From Streptosporangiales bacterium (GTDB lineage Bacteria > Actinomycetota > Actinomycetes > Streptosporangiales > WHSR01), in contig WHSR01000066.1 of assembly GCA_009379995.1 (NCBI GenBank), positions 1 through 33,059 of the forward strand: 33,059 nucleotides of DNA, read 5' to 3'. Positions 16,831-25,265 of this stretch are shown here, piece by piece. The notes under the pieces are model-generated. The model was not told the origin of the DNA and searched no databases. It worked only from the letters and a program-made list of their open reading frames with translations. The first letter of the stretch is position 1. Each line of letters opens with the position of its first letter. The position numbers and the translations under genes were made by a program.

Positions 16831-18707
16831 GCGAGGACCTGGCGCGGGTTCCGACATCGCGCGCCTTCGCGTTCACCCCGGACGGCTGGAACGTCGCCCG
16901 GCTCGTCGACCGCCACGATGCCCTCGCCGTGGAGGTGCGCCGCCTCGGCGACGGGGCATCTGCCCCGGTGGTCCACGGGCCGGATCCGTCGTTGTCCCCG
17001 GAGGCCCAGCTCAGCTTGCCCGCGGGGGACCGGGTCCTGATCGGGATATCCAGCGACGAGGGGTTTCGGGTCCTCCAGGCGCGCCGAACCCGTCGTACCC
17101 GGGCAGGGGACACCGACCGGGCGTGGCGGGCGGAGCCGGTGGCCGAGCTGGAGGTCGACACGGCGCGGCTGCTCCCTCGGCTGGCTGGGGCCGACTGGGA
17201 CCTCCTGGTCTCCTGCGCGGACGGGGTCTCGACGATCTGGCGCATCGGCGGCGACCCGCCGGGGCTGCGGCGGCTGGCCAGGATCCCCGGGCTGCTCGGC
17301 GGCGGTGCCTGGCTGGAGCCGGCGCGCGAGCTGGCGGTCGACCTGAGCGAGCCCGGCGGCAGGGCCAGCGGCTACGCCGTCGATCTCGCCGGCGGCACGT
17401 ACCACCGGCTGTTCCACGTCAGCGACGACAGCGACGACCGTATAGTCCTGTGCGACCATCGCCGCGGGCTGCTGGCCGTCACCAGCGACTGGGGCGGCCA
17501 TCGCGCCGCCGGTGTCGCCGACCTCCGCGGTGCCCGGCGGGTCCGGTTCTTCCCGGACCCACCCGGTGAGGACCGGCCGCTGGACGTGTGCGGACGTGTC
17601 CGCGACGGCCGGCTCGTCCTGCGCCGACAGCGCGGCGTGCGCAGCGAGCTCACCCTGATCGATCCCGCCGACCCGCGCGCACGCGTGCGCCTCGCGATTC
17701 CGGACGGTCTGGTCGGCCTCCCGGTCGTCTGCGCGGCGGACCGGATCCGGTTCCCGTTCACCGCGCCAACGGTTCCGACGACGTGCGCGAGCTATCTGCT
17801 CGACACGCACCGGCCCGGCGACCGGTTCCTGCTCGACGAGCCGCCCGATATGGGTGACGTGAGCGGCAGCGACCTGGTCAAGCCCGACGTCGTCTCCTTC
17901 CCGGGGCCACGCGGCGACATCGAGGCGCTCGTCTACCGGCCGTCGCCGGCGCGGCGGCACGACCTCGTCGTGGTGGCGCTGCACGGCGGACCGGTCGGGC
18001 AATGGTCGGCGGCCTTCACCCCGGAGTTGCAGCTTTTCGCCGGACTCGGCGTCACCGTCGTGGCGCCGAACTACCACGGCTCCTTCGGGTACGGGCGTGA
18101 GTTCCTGCGCGCGCTCGAGGGCGGCGCGGGCTCGGTCGACGTCGAGGACGTGGTAGCGGTCGCGACGGCCGCGGGCGCCGGCAACGGGCGGGTCGCCACT
18201 GTGCTGTACGGCCACAGCTACGGGGCGTTTCTCGCGCTTGTCACCGCGGCCTCCCGCCCCTGGCTGTGCGACGGCGTGGTCGCCGTCGCGCCGTTCGTTT
18301 CTCTTTCTCACCTGGCCTCGATGTGCACGCCCGCGGTGCGCCGGCTTGTCGACCTGCTCAGCGGACCACCGGAGCCGGTGGGGGAGGTGGACCTCCTTCG
18401 TCGCTGCGCCGACCTGCGCGCCAAGCTCCTCATCGCACACGGGTGCGAGGACGACGTGGTCCCCATCGAGCAGTCGTACCTGCTATGCGAGCGACTCCGC
18501 GCCTCGGGTCACCGGGATGGCCGCACGCTGTGGTTTCTTCCCCTGCCTAACGAAGGCCACGCCATCAGCGGCCGAACGGGGGTGCTGCGGCTCTACCGGC
18601 AGATCGAGCTTTTCCTGTCCGAAATCGCCAACCAGACGTGGGTAGGCGGCACCTCTTCGCGCAACGGAACCGCCGTTCCGCTGCGACACCCCCAAGAAAG
18701 GAGGTGA
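16827..18707 (+). CDS. lanP: S9-family serine peptidase, probable leader peptidase
   Basis: A 626-residue prolyl-oligopeptidase-clan protein. Residues 1 to about 350 look like a degenerate beta-propeller; about 370-610 form the alpha/beta-hydrolase domain. The triad is complete: Ser464 in YGHSYGAF, Asp542 in HGCEDDVVP, His578 in NEGHAI; the oxyanion motif is LHGGPVG. It resembles the acylaminoacyl-peptidase/DPP (S9C) branch more than classical POP. There is no signal peptide, so it acts in the cytoplasm. Its start overlaps the lanL stop (ATGA) and the precursor starts 5 bases after its own stop. By analogy with the S9 peptidases FlaP and AplP of class III clusters, it probably trims the Pro-containing leader; this is inference. 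The symbol is generic. Confidence 0.85.
   Translation: MSEDLARVPTSRAFAFTPDGWNVARLVDRHDALAVEVRRLGDGASAPVVHGPDPSLSPEAQLSLPAGDRVLIGISSDEGFRVLQARRTRRTRAGDTDRAWRAEPVAELEVDTARLLPRLAGADWDLLVSCADGVSTIWRIGGDPPGLRRLARIPGLLGGGAWLEPARELAVDLSEPGGRASGYAVDLAGGTYHRLFHVSDDSDDRIVLCDHRRGLLAVTSDWGGHRAAGVADLRGARRVRFFPDPPGEDRPLDVCGRVRDGRLVLRRQRGVRSELTLIDPADPRARVRLAIPDGLVGLPVVCAADRIRFPFTAPTVPTTCASYLLDTHRPGDRFLLDEPPDMGDVSGSDLVKPDVVSFPGPRGDIEALVYRPSPARRHDLVVVALHGGPVGQWSAAFTPELQLFAGLGVTVVAPNYHGSFGYGREFLRALEGGAGSVDVEDVVAVATAAGAGNGRVATVLYGHSYGAFLALVTAASRPWLCDGVVAVAPFVSLSHLASMCTPAVRRLVDLLSGPPEPVGEVDLLRRCADLRAKLLIAHGCEDDVVPIEQSYLLCERLRASGHRDGRTLWFLPLPNEGHAISGRTGVLRLYRQIELFLSEIANQTWVGGTSSRNGTAVPLRHPQERR
18698..18707 (+). 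promoter_or_regulatory. Near-perfect ribosome binding site for the precursor peptide
   Basis: AAGGAGGTGA (18698-18707) matches the 16S anti-Shine-Dalgarno sequence almost fully and lies 5 bases before ATG 18713, with the AGGAGG core 8 bases away. It overlaps the stop of the peptidase gene. It decides the precursor start (ATG 18713 rather than GTG 18710) and predicts high translation, as expected for a structural peptide. Confidence 0.8.
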
Positions 18708-18712
18708 CCGTG

Positions 18713-18892
18713 ATGATCCGAGTAACCGACCGTGAGCTGGAGGTCGACGTCCTCGCCCTGCAGGCCCTTCCGGGGCCGTCCGGGCTCGATGCCGAGCACG
18801 TAGCGCTGGGTGGCGGCGCCACGTGCGCCCTCGTCAGCGTCATCTGCTGTCAGAACACGGTGTGCGTCGGAACGTGCCAGAAGACGAACTGA
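18713..18892 (+). CDS. lanA: Lanthipeptide precursor, venezuelin-like (class IV)
   Basis: A 59-residue peptide. The acidic leader (about residues 1-35) contains LALQALPGP (14-22), resembling the L..LQ recognition motif of class III/IV leaders, and ends in GGG (33-35). The core (36-59) begins ATC and contains NTVCVGTC (48-55), with Cys at 38, 45, 46, 51 and 55 and Ser/Thr at 37, 42, 49, 54 and 58. From memory, the class IV peptide venezuelin has a core that also begins ATC and has NTVC at the same distance followed by x-G, and a leader with an ALP motif. The class III S-x-x-S-x-C labionin pattern is absent. It lies between the S9 peptidase and the exporters in the lanL operon. Two Pro residues (20, 22) are possible S9 cleavage sites. 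Confidence 0.88.
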   Translation: MIRVTDRELEVDVLALQALPGPSGLDAEHVALGGGATCALVSVICCQNTVCVGTCQKTN

Positions 18893-18919
18893 CGCACTGA
18901 ACCACTGATCCGGCCGAAC

Positions 18920-18940
18920 GGGGTGCCGCCTACCCACCCC
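18920..18940 (+). terminator. Weak hairpin between precursor and exporter genes
   Basis: GGGGTG (18920-18925) and CACCCC (18935-18940) can pair around a 9-base loop, 27 bases after the precursor stop and 28 bases before the ABC gene. There is no U-run. It may act as a partial terminator or an RNA-stabilising structure that makes precursor mRNA more abundant than exporter mRNA, a common arrangement in lanthipeptide operons. Confidence 0.3.
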
Positions 18941-18968
18941 TTCGACAATATGCGAAAGGCCGAGGCCG

Positions 18969-20786
18969 ATGCGCATCCGGGTACGCCGTGCCGTCCTGGA
19001 CTTCGTGTGGCTGCTGCCCCAGGCCGACCGCCCGGGGACGCTCGCTCTCGCTGCCCAGATAGTGGCGGCCGGCCTGCTGCCGGTCGCGCTCATGCTCGCC
19101 ACCGCCGCGGTGATCGCCGCGGTGAGCACGGGAAGGTCGCCGCTGCCCGGCGGCACCTGGGGGGCGGTGGCGGCTCTCGCGGCGGTGCTCGTCACGTTTC
19201 AGGTGGTCGTGCCTCTCCTGGGCCCGGCGACGGAGCGGCTCGCGCACCGGTTGGACCTCCTGCTGCGCATGCGCATGCTGCGCGCCGTACTGGCCCCGCC
19301 CACCCTCGCCCACCTGGAAGATCCCAAGCTCGCCGACGAGCTGGCGCAGGCCCGCACGGTGGGCACCGAGGAGGTCCAAACCCCCCTCGCGGTGGGAGCG
19401 CTGTCCGCGGTGGCCGCGACCCGTCTGATGGCCGCCGGCTCCGCCGTCGTGCTGGCGGGCTACAGCTGGTGGGCGCCGGTGGCGCTGCTGGCCTGCTGGG
19501 TGGCCACGAACGAGGCCTACCGCCGGGGGGTCGCCCGACTCATCTCGTCGCTGGAGGGCGCCACCCCGGGCTTTCGCCGCGCCCGTTACCTCAGCGACCT
19601 GTCCCTGAACAGCTCGGCCGCCAAGGAGCTGCGCCTGTTCGGGCTGGCCGGGTGGCTGGCCGATCGGTTCGAGACCTACTGGCGAGCCGGGATGCGCGAG
19701 GTGTGGAGCCGGCGCAGTCATCGTCGGGGAGTAATGCTCGCCGCGGTCTCGGTGTTGATCGCCGGACACGCGCTGGTCGCCGCGGCGCTGGTCCGCTCCG
19801 CGCTCGCCGGGGATCTGGGCGCGGCCGAGTTGGCGCTGTACCTGCAGGCCATCATCGGCATGGCGGGCTTCGGCTGGGATGCCGACCGGCAGTACGTACT
19901 GCGCCTCGGCGTCGCGCCGGTGCCGCACGCGCTGCGGGTGAGCGCTGCCGCGTCCGACACGGGGCTCCGACTGCCCGGCTCGCGAACACCCCCCGCGGAC
20001 ATGCCCCGGGACGGCATCCGCTTCCAGGACGTCTCCTTCGCCTATCCCCGTACCGAACGGAACGTGGTGCGCCGGCTGGATCTCGGTGTTCCGGCCGGCC
20101 GGTCGCTGGCGATCGTCGGCGTCAACGGCAGCGGCAAGACCACCCTGCTCAAGTTGCTTTGCCGCTTCTACGACCCGGGTGAGGGCAGCGTCACCGTGGA
20201 CGGGGTGGACCTGCGGGAGCTCGATGCCGCCGCCTGGCAGCGGCGGGTGGCCGCGCTTTTCCAGGACTTCGCCCGCTATCCGCTCCCGGCGCGCGACAAC
20301 GTCGCCCTCGGGGATATCGGGCGGGGCGACGACGATGACGCGGTAGGGCGCGCGGCGGCCGCGGCGGGCGTCGCCGACGTCGTCGAGCGGCTGCCGGCTC
20401 GATGGGACACCCCGCTGTCCCGCGAGTTCGAAGGCGGGATCGAGCCGTCCGGCGGGCAGTGGCAGCGCCTGGCGCTGGCCCGCGTGCTGTTCGCCATCGA
20501 GGGCGGGGCGGGTGTCCTGATCCTCGACGAGCCGACCGCTCACCTCGACATCCGGGCCGAGGCGGCGTTCTACGACCGGTTCCTCGATCTCACCCGCGGG
20601 CGCACGACGATCGTGGTCTCCCATCGGTTCTCCACCGTCCGGCACGCCGACCACATAGTGGTGCTCGACGGCGGGCGGGTCGTGGAGGCGGGCTCGCACC
20701 CAGAGCTGATGGCGCTCGGCGGCCGTTACGCCGCGATGTTCGACCTGCAGGCGGCCGTTTACCGGCAGGGCAGCGGTCGTGCGTAG
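18969..20786 (+). CDS. ABC exporter half-transporter 1 (lanthipeptide export)
   Basis: A 605-residue protein with an N-terminal membrane domain (about residues 10-330) fused to a C-terminal ATPase. The ATPase has Walker A GVNGSGKTT (384-392, Lys390), signature SGGQWQRLALAR, Walker B VLILDEPTAHLD and switch His in VVSHRFSTVRHAD, so it looks catalytically complete. It has no C39 peptidase domain, consistent with a separate peptidase cutting the leader. ATG at 18969, with GAAAGG upstream. The stop overlaps the start of a second half-transporter by 8 bases, so the two are coupled and likely form a heterodimer exporting the mature or partly processed peptide and perhaps giving self-protection. Confidence 0.88.
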   Translation: MRIRVRRAVLDFVWLLPQADRPGTLALAAQIVAAGLLPVALMLATAAVIAAVSTGRSPLPGGTWGAVAALAAVLVTFQVVVPLLGPATERLAHRLDLLLRMRMLRAVLAPPTLAHLEDPKLADELAQARTVGTEEVQTPLAVGALSAVAATRLMAAGSAVVLAGYSWWAPVALLACWVATNEAYRRGVARLISSLEGATPGFRRARYLSDLSLNSSAAKELRLFGLAGWLADRFETYWRAGMREVWSRRSHRRGVMLAAVSVLIAGHALVAAALVRSALAGDLGAAELALYLQAIIGMAGFGWDADRQYVLRLGVAPVPHALRVSAAASDTGLRLPGSRTPPADMPRDGIRFQDVSFAYPRTERNVVRRLDLGVPAGRSLAIVGVNGSGKTTLLKLLCRFYDPGEGSVTVDGVDLRELDAAAWQRRVAALFQDFARYPLPARDNVALGDIGRGDDDDAVGRAAAAAGVADVVERLPARWDTPLSREFEGGIEPSGGQWQRLALARVLFAIEGGAGVLILDEPTAHLDIRAEAAFYDRFLDLTRGRTTIVVSHRFSTVRHADHIVVLDGGRVVEAGSHPELMALGGRYAAMFDLQAAVYRQGSGRA

Positions 20787-22566
20787 CACAGCCCGCTCCC
20801 TGGGACTCGTCGTCGGGACGGCTTTCCGCGCCGACCCGTGGCGGACGATCTTGGCGGCGGTCCTCGCCCCGATCATCGGGCTGGCCGCGGCGGCGTCGGC
20901 CCTGTCACTCAAGCTGATGGTCGACGCGGTGGCGGCGCACCGGATGTGGCTGGCCCTGGCCGCGGCGGTGCTGCTGGCGGCCACGTTTCCGCTCGCCGAT
21001 ATCGCCGGCCTGGTGCTGGCCACCGTGCGGTTCCGGCTCCAGGAGCGAACCGGCCTGGTGCTCGAGCGGCGGCTGGTACGGCTAGCGGCCAGCGTGCCGG
21101 GTCTCGAGCTGCACGAACGACCCGAGTACCTGGACCGGCTGCAGCACCTGCGCGCCGAGCGCTCGACGCTGGGCCAGGCGATCGGCGCCATCGTGATGAG
21201 CGTCTCCACGATCCTGCAGGTCCTGGGCACGGTGGCGCTGCTGGCGAGCGTGCACCCGGTGTTGCTGCTGCTGCCCGCGCTGGGCATCCCGGTGCTGCTG
21301 GCGTCCGGCAGGTCCGCCGCCGTGATGGACCGCGCCAAGCACCGGACCGCCGGCTTGTCGCGGCTCGCCGCGCACTACCTGGGCATGGCGACGTCGCTCG
21401 GGCCGGCGAAGGAGCTGCGGCTCTTCGGGTCCGCCGGTGAGGTGCTGCGCCGCGACCGTGCCCTGGGAGAACGACTGATCCGGGCCCGGGTGCGGGCCCG
21501 CTTCGTCGGGGCGGCCTGGGAGGCCGCCGGCTCGTTCGCCTTCGTCGCTGGCTACGTCGCGGCCATCGCGTTCGTCGTCCGGGAGGTGGGACGCGGCGCG
21601 GCGACGCCCGGAGACGTGCTGTTGACCCTGCGGCTGGCCGCCCAGGTGAGCGGCGGCGTCGCCAACGTCGCCGGCATGGCCAGATGGGTGCGCGAGGTCC
21701 TCCTCGTCGCCGGTCACTTTCTCTGGGTGGTGGATCACGCCCGCGCGGCCGCCGCGAACGTGGGGCCGCGCTCGCCGCATCCGCCCATCCGTCGTCTGGA
21801 CTGGGGTATCGCGCTGGAGAACGTGACCTTCCGCTATCCGGGGACGGGCACCGACGTCCTCCGCGACGTCGACCTGTACCTGCCCGCCGGCGCGGTGGTC
21901 GCGTTCGTCGGTGAGAACGGCACGGGTAAGTCCACGCTGGTGAAGCTGCTGTGTGGCTTCTACCGGCCGACGCGGGGACGCATCACCGTCGACGGCGTCG
22001 ATCTCGCCGGCCTCGCGGTCGAGGAGTGGCGGGCCCCGCTGTCCGGGGCGTTCCAGGATTTCTGCAAGTTCGAGTTCGTCGCGCGGGAAAGCATCGGTGT
22101 CGGCGATCTGGGGGGCATCGCCGACACCGGCAGGGTGCGGGAAGCCGCTGACCGCTCCGGCGCGTCCGGGGTCGTCGACGGGCTGCCCGACGGGCTTGCC
22201 ACCCAGCTGGGCCGGACGTACGGGGGCGTCGACCTGTCGCAGGGGCAGTGGCAGAAGCTGGCCCTCGCCCGGTCGCGGATGCTCCGCGCACCGTTGCTCT
22301 ACATCCTCGACGAGCCGACCGCCAGCCTGGACGCCGCCAGCGAGCACGCCCTTTTCGCCGATATCACCCGGACCGCCCGGCACGCCGCCGACTCTGGCGC
22401 GATCACCCTGCTCGTGTCCCACCGCCTGTCCACGGTGCGCGACGCCGACCTCATTGTGGTCCTGTCCGAGGGACGGGTGGCCGAGGTCGGCACCCATGCG
22501 GATCTGATGGCGGCGCCGGGCCCGTACGCCGAGCTGTTCACCCTGCAGGCCAGGGCGTACCGGTAG
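20779..22566 (+). CDS. ABC exporter half-transporter 2 (lanthipeptide export)
   Basis: A 595-residue partner of the preceding gene, with membrane domain (about 15-330) and ATPase. Walker A is GENGTGKST (378-386, Lys384), signature LSQGQWQKLALAR, Walker B LLYILDEPTASLD, switch His LVSHRLSTVRDAD. Both halves keep the catalytic Glu and His, so both ATP sites may work. The two proteins share a KELRLFG segment in the membrane domain but otherwise differ, indicating an old duplication. The GTG start at 20779 lies within the end of the first gene. This is the last gene of the lan operon; the next gene is convergent, 12 bases away, with no obvious terminator between. Confidence 0.88.
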   Translation: MRSTARSLGLVVGTAFRADPWRTILAAVLAPIIGLAAAASALSLKLMVDAVAAHRMWLALAAAVLLAATFPLADIAGLVLATVRFRLQERTGLVLERRLVRLAASVPGLELHERPEYLDRLQHLRAERSTLGQAIGAIVMSVSTILQVLGTVALLASVHPVLLLLPALGIPVLLASGRSAAVMDRAKHRTAGLSRLAAHYLGMATSLGPAKELRLFGSAGEVLRRDRALGERLIRARVRARFVGAAWEAAGSFAFVAGYVAAIAFVVREVGRGAATPGDVLLTLRLAAQVSGGVANVAGMARWVREVLLVAGHFLWVVDHARAAAANVGPRSPHPPIRRLDWGIALENVTFRYPGTGTDVLRDVDLYLPAGAVVAFVGENGTGKSTLVKLLCGFYRPTRGRITVDGVDLAGLAVEEWRAPLSGAFQDFCKFEFVARESIGVGDLGGIADTGRVREAADRSGASGVVDGLPDGLATQLGRTYGGVDLSQGQWQKLALARSRMLRAPLLYILDEPTASLDAASEHALFADITRTARHAADSGAITLLVSHRLSTVRDADLIVVLSEGRVAEVGTHADLMAAPGPYAELFTLQARAYR

Positions 22567-22578
22567 GTGCTTTAGCGC

Positions 22579-23486
22579 TCAGGTCTCTTCGATGATCTTG
22601 GTGAGGAGGTTCTTGGTGTTGGTGGGAGGGTCGGCCTTGGCGTAGAGCCGGTCTATGACCTTCCGGTAGTGCTCGACCTCTTCTGGCTTGTCCAGGTAGA
22701 GGGCGCTGGTGAGTTGCTCGAGGTAGACGATGTCGGGGAGGTCGGGCTCCGGGAACCGCAGGAGGGTGAACGGGCCACCCGCCGCGGGATGGCCGCCCAG
22801 GTAGAACGGCACGACCTGGAGCATGATGTTCGGCTGCTCGATGGCCTCGACGAGGTGCCGGAGCTGGGCGCGCATCACGTCCTGGCCGCCGAGCGGTCGC
22901 CGCAGCGCCGTCTCGTCCACCACCGCCCAGAGCTTGGGCGGCTCGGGGTGGGTGAGTAGCTCCTGACGCGTCGTCCGCAGACTGACCCGGCGCTCGATCT
23001 CCTCGGCCGAGGCCCCGGGGTAGCCGAGCCGGGTGACGGCGCGGGCGTAGTCCTCGGTCTGCAGCAGGCGGGTACGAACTGGACCTGGTAGGTGCGGATG
23101 ACGGACGCGGCCTCCTCCAGCCCGATGTACGTCTCGAACCAGCTGGGCAGGATGTCGTTGTACTGGTGCCACCAGTCCGGGGCGTTGGCCTGCCGGGCGA
23201 GGGAGAGGAACGTCCCCTGATTCGCTGGGTCGGCAATCCCGTACAGGGTGAGCAGGTCGGTCACGTCGCGGTCCTTGAAACCCACCCGGCCCAGCTCCAT
23301 GCGGCTGATCTTGGCGTGGGAAGCGCGGATCGCCCTGCCGGCGGCCTCCCGGGAGATACCTCGTGCCTCCCGCAGGCGGCGCAGCTGAGCACCCAGCAGG
23401 ATACGCAGCGCGGTCGGGCCACCCCGCGGCTGAAGAGCGGGAACTTGACCGACCGACGGATGAGGGTCTGGACGGGCCTCGATCAT
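22579..23486 (-). pseudogene. XRE-family regulator with DUF5753 domain, frameshifted
   Basis: The start ATG at 23486 follows GAGGAGA. The first frame gives an XRE helix-turn-helix (LGAQLRRLREARGISREAAG, residues about 30-80) and the beginning of a DUF5753 domain up to VIRTYQVQFVP. The reading then breaks: the neighbouring frame continues with LLQTEDYARAVTRLGYPG and the rest of DUF5753 to KIIEET at 22579. Relatives read VPGLLQTEDYA here, so one base is missing near 23067-23073 (the GCGGG run). Without it the product stops early. A sequencing error is possible; otherwise it is a young pseudogene. These regulators are usually followed by a DUF397 gene, which is absent. It ends 12 bases from the ABC exporter gene and is convergent with it. 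Confidence 0.8.
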
Positions 23487-23698
23487 GCTTGCTCTCCTCG
23501 GAGCAAAGGAAATGGCGCCCTACTACCTCGGCCCCCCGCGCCGATGCCGTACAGCCTGCCATGCCCGGGCGTGTCCTGCGGTGCTCTCCACCCCCTTGCT
23601 CGGCCCTTCCTGGCGCCCGGGGCGACGCGGAAGCAGACGGCTACGCTGAGGGATGATACGCGCGGCCCGGTACCGAGGAAAGGTATACGGAGAGGGCG

Positions 23699-25252
23699 TC
23701 AGCGGCGTCTGCCGATGATGTTGACGTCGTCGGGGTTGATGAGGTCGGGGGCCGTCCAGCCGTCGAGGTCGTACTCGGCCAGGCATTGTTCGGCGAAGCC
23801 GCGGTATTTGTCGAGTTTGCCGGCGGCGTCCTGTGCGGTCACGATCTCCAGGCGCATTGCCTCGTGGTTGCCGGAGTAGTTCCGCTCGTACAGCTCGTGC
23901 CGTCCGCCGAACTCGGTGCCGACCGCGTCCCAGAGGAGCTTCATCAACTTGATCCGGCTTTCCGCGTCGTAGCCGTTGGAGCCGCGTACGAACTTGTCCA
24001 GGTACGGCCGGATCTCTGGGGTCTTGAAGTCGACCGAGCTGGAGTTCTGGTAGATCAGCCCGCTTGCGACGTCCTGTTCGATGATCTCCTTGATGCGGGG
24101 GTAGCCGATGGTCATGAACCACCGGTAGATGAGGCCGTAGTCGAGGTTGGGTAGCAGCGCCCCGTCCTTCCACTCGTCCGGCGTGTGCGCCATGGCGTCG
24201 GTGATGGCCCAGAACATGTTCCGCCAGGCCAGGACCTCACCGAAGCGGGCCTGGATGCCGCGGAAGTCCTTGACGCCGGTCGCCTCGAGCGCCTTCAGCA
24301 GGAGCCCGGCGATGAAGTCCAGCTTCACGGCGAGCCGGGTGCACCCGTGGAAGGTGAACCGCGGAATGAACCCCGACAGCGGGAAGAAGGTGTTGGCCTT
24401 CTCCACGTCCCCGTAGACGAAGACGTTCTCCCACGGGACGAGTACCCGGTCGAGGATGAAGATGGTGTCGTTCTCGTCAAGCCGACTGGACAGCGGATAG
24501 TCGAACGGGCTGCCCATGACGTCGGCCATCATCGCGTAGGAGGGGCGGCAGATCAGCTTCATGCCGGGCGCGCCCATCGGGATGGTGCAGATGAGCGCGA
24601 ACTGCTTCTTGTTCAGCGGGATTCCGTAGTGGGCGATGAAGTTGTAGTGGGTGATCGCCGACCCGGTGGCGACGACCTTCGCGCCGCTCACCACCACGCC
24701 GTTGTCGTTTTCCTCCTCGACGTGTACGAATACGTCGCTGACCTCGTCCGGCGGACGGTTTCGGTCGACCGGCGGGTGGATGATCGCATGGTTCCAGAAA
24801 TGAACATTCTCCTGGGATTCCCTGTACCATCGCCGGGCGTTTTCCTGGTACGGGTCGTAGAAGTCGGCGTTGGCTCCGAGGGTTCCCAGGAACGCGGCCT
24901 TGTAGTCCGGGCTGCGGCCGAGCCAGCCGTAGGTGAGGCGCGCCCACTCGGCGATGGCGTCCCGGTCCGCGACAAGATCTGCCACGCTCCTGGGGGTCCG
25001 GAAGAACTTGTGCGTGACGCCGTCGCTGCCCGTGTCGGTCGGCGCGGTGAGCACGTCCCGTTTCTCCGGGTCGTGCAGGGCGTTGTAGAGGCGGGCCGTC
25101 ATCCGCACCGAGTTGCGGAAGGCCGGATGGGTGGTGACGTCCTTCACCCGTTCGCCGTAGATCCAGATCTCTCGCCCGTCGCGCAGGCTCTCGATGTATT
25201 CGTCGCCGGTGAGCGGCCTCGTCGTGCGCTGCGGTCCCGTGCTCTCGGCCAC
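23699..25252 (-). CDS. HpaB-like flavin-dependent aromatic monooxygenase, oxygenase component
   Basis: A 517-residue member of the 4-hydroxyphenylacetate 3-hydroxylase (HpaB) family, which uses reduced FAD from a partner reductase to hydroxylate phenols. Family landmarks: RPLTGDEYIESLRDGREIWIYGERV at the N-terminus (first 20 residues diagnostic), HNYNF-type flavin region HYNFIAHYGIP, NDTIFILDRVLVPWENVF, and a C-terminal helical region with the ERNYSGNHEAMR segment. Length fits the family (about 520). The GTG at 25252 is chosen because AAGGGAG lies 7 bases upstream; the open frame continues further without homology. The substrate is not determined; relatives act on hydroxyphenylacetate, chlorophenols, nitrophenols and pyrrole carboxylates. 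It follows the reductase gene by 13 bases, in one operon. Confidence 0.9.
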   Translation of the reverse strand: MAESTGPQRTTRPLTGDEYIESLRDGREIWIYGERVKDVTTHPAFRNSVRMTARLYNALHDPEKRDVLTAPTDTGSDGVTHKFFRTPRSVADLVADRDAIAEWARLTYGWLGRSPDYKAAFLGTLGANADFYDPYQENARRWYRESQENVHFWNHAIIHPPVDRNRPPDEVSDVFVHVEEENDNGVVVSGAKVVATGSAITHYNFIAHYGIPLNKKQFALICTIPMGAPGMKLICRPSYAMMADVMGSPFDYPLSSRLDENDTIFILDRVLVPWENVFVYGDVEKANTFFPLSGFIPRFTFHGCTRLAVKLDFIAGLLLKALEATGVKDFRGIQARFGEVLAWRNMFWAITDAMAHTPDEWKDGALLPNLDYGLIYRWFMTIGYPRIKEIIEQDVASGLIYQNSSSVDFKTPEIRPYLDKFVRGSNGYDAESRIKLMKLLWDAVGTEFGGRHELYERNYSGNHEAMRLEIVTAQDAAGKLDKYRGFAEQCLAEYDLDGWTAPDLINPDDVNIIGRRR

Positions 25253-25265
25253 CGTGAGACTCCCT

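Noticed and set aside
18713..18892. Class III (labionin-type) assignment of the precursor
   Set aside because: No Ser-x-x-Ser-x(2-5)-Cys pattern is present and the synthetase keeps zinc ligands missing in class III; the core looks like venezuelin instead.
18930..21338. Minus-strand open frame of 802 codons opposite the ABC exporters
   Set aside because: Antisense shadow; the plus-strand frame contains all ABC motifs.
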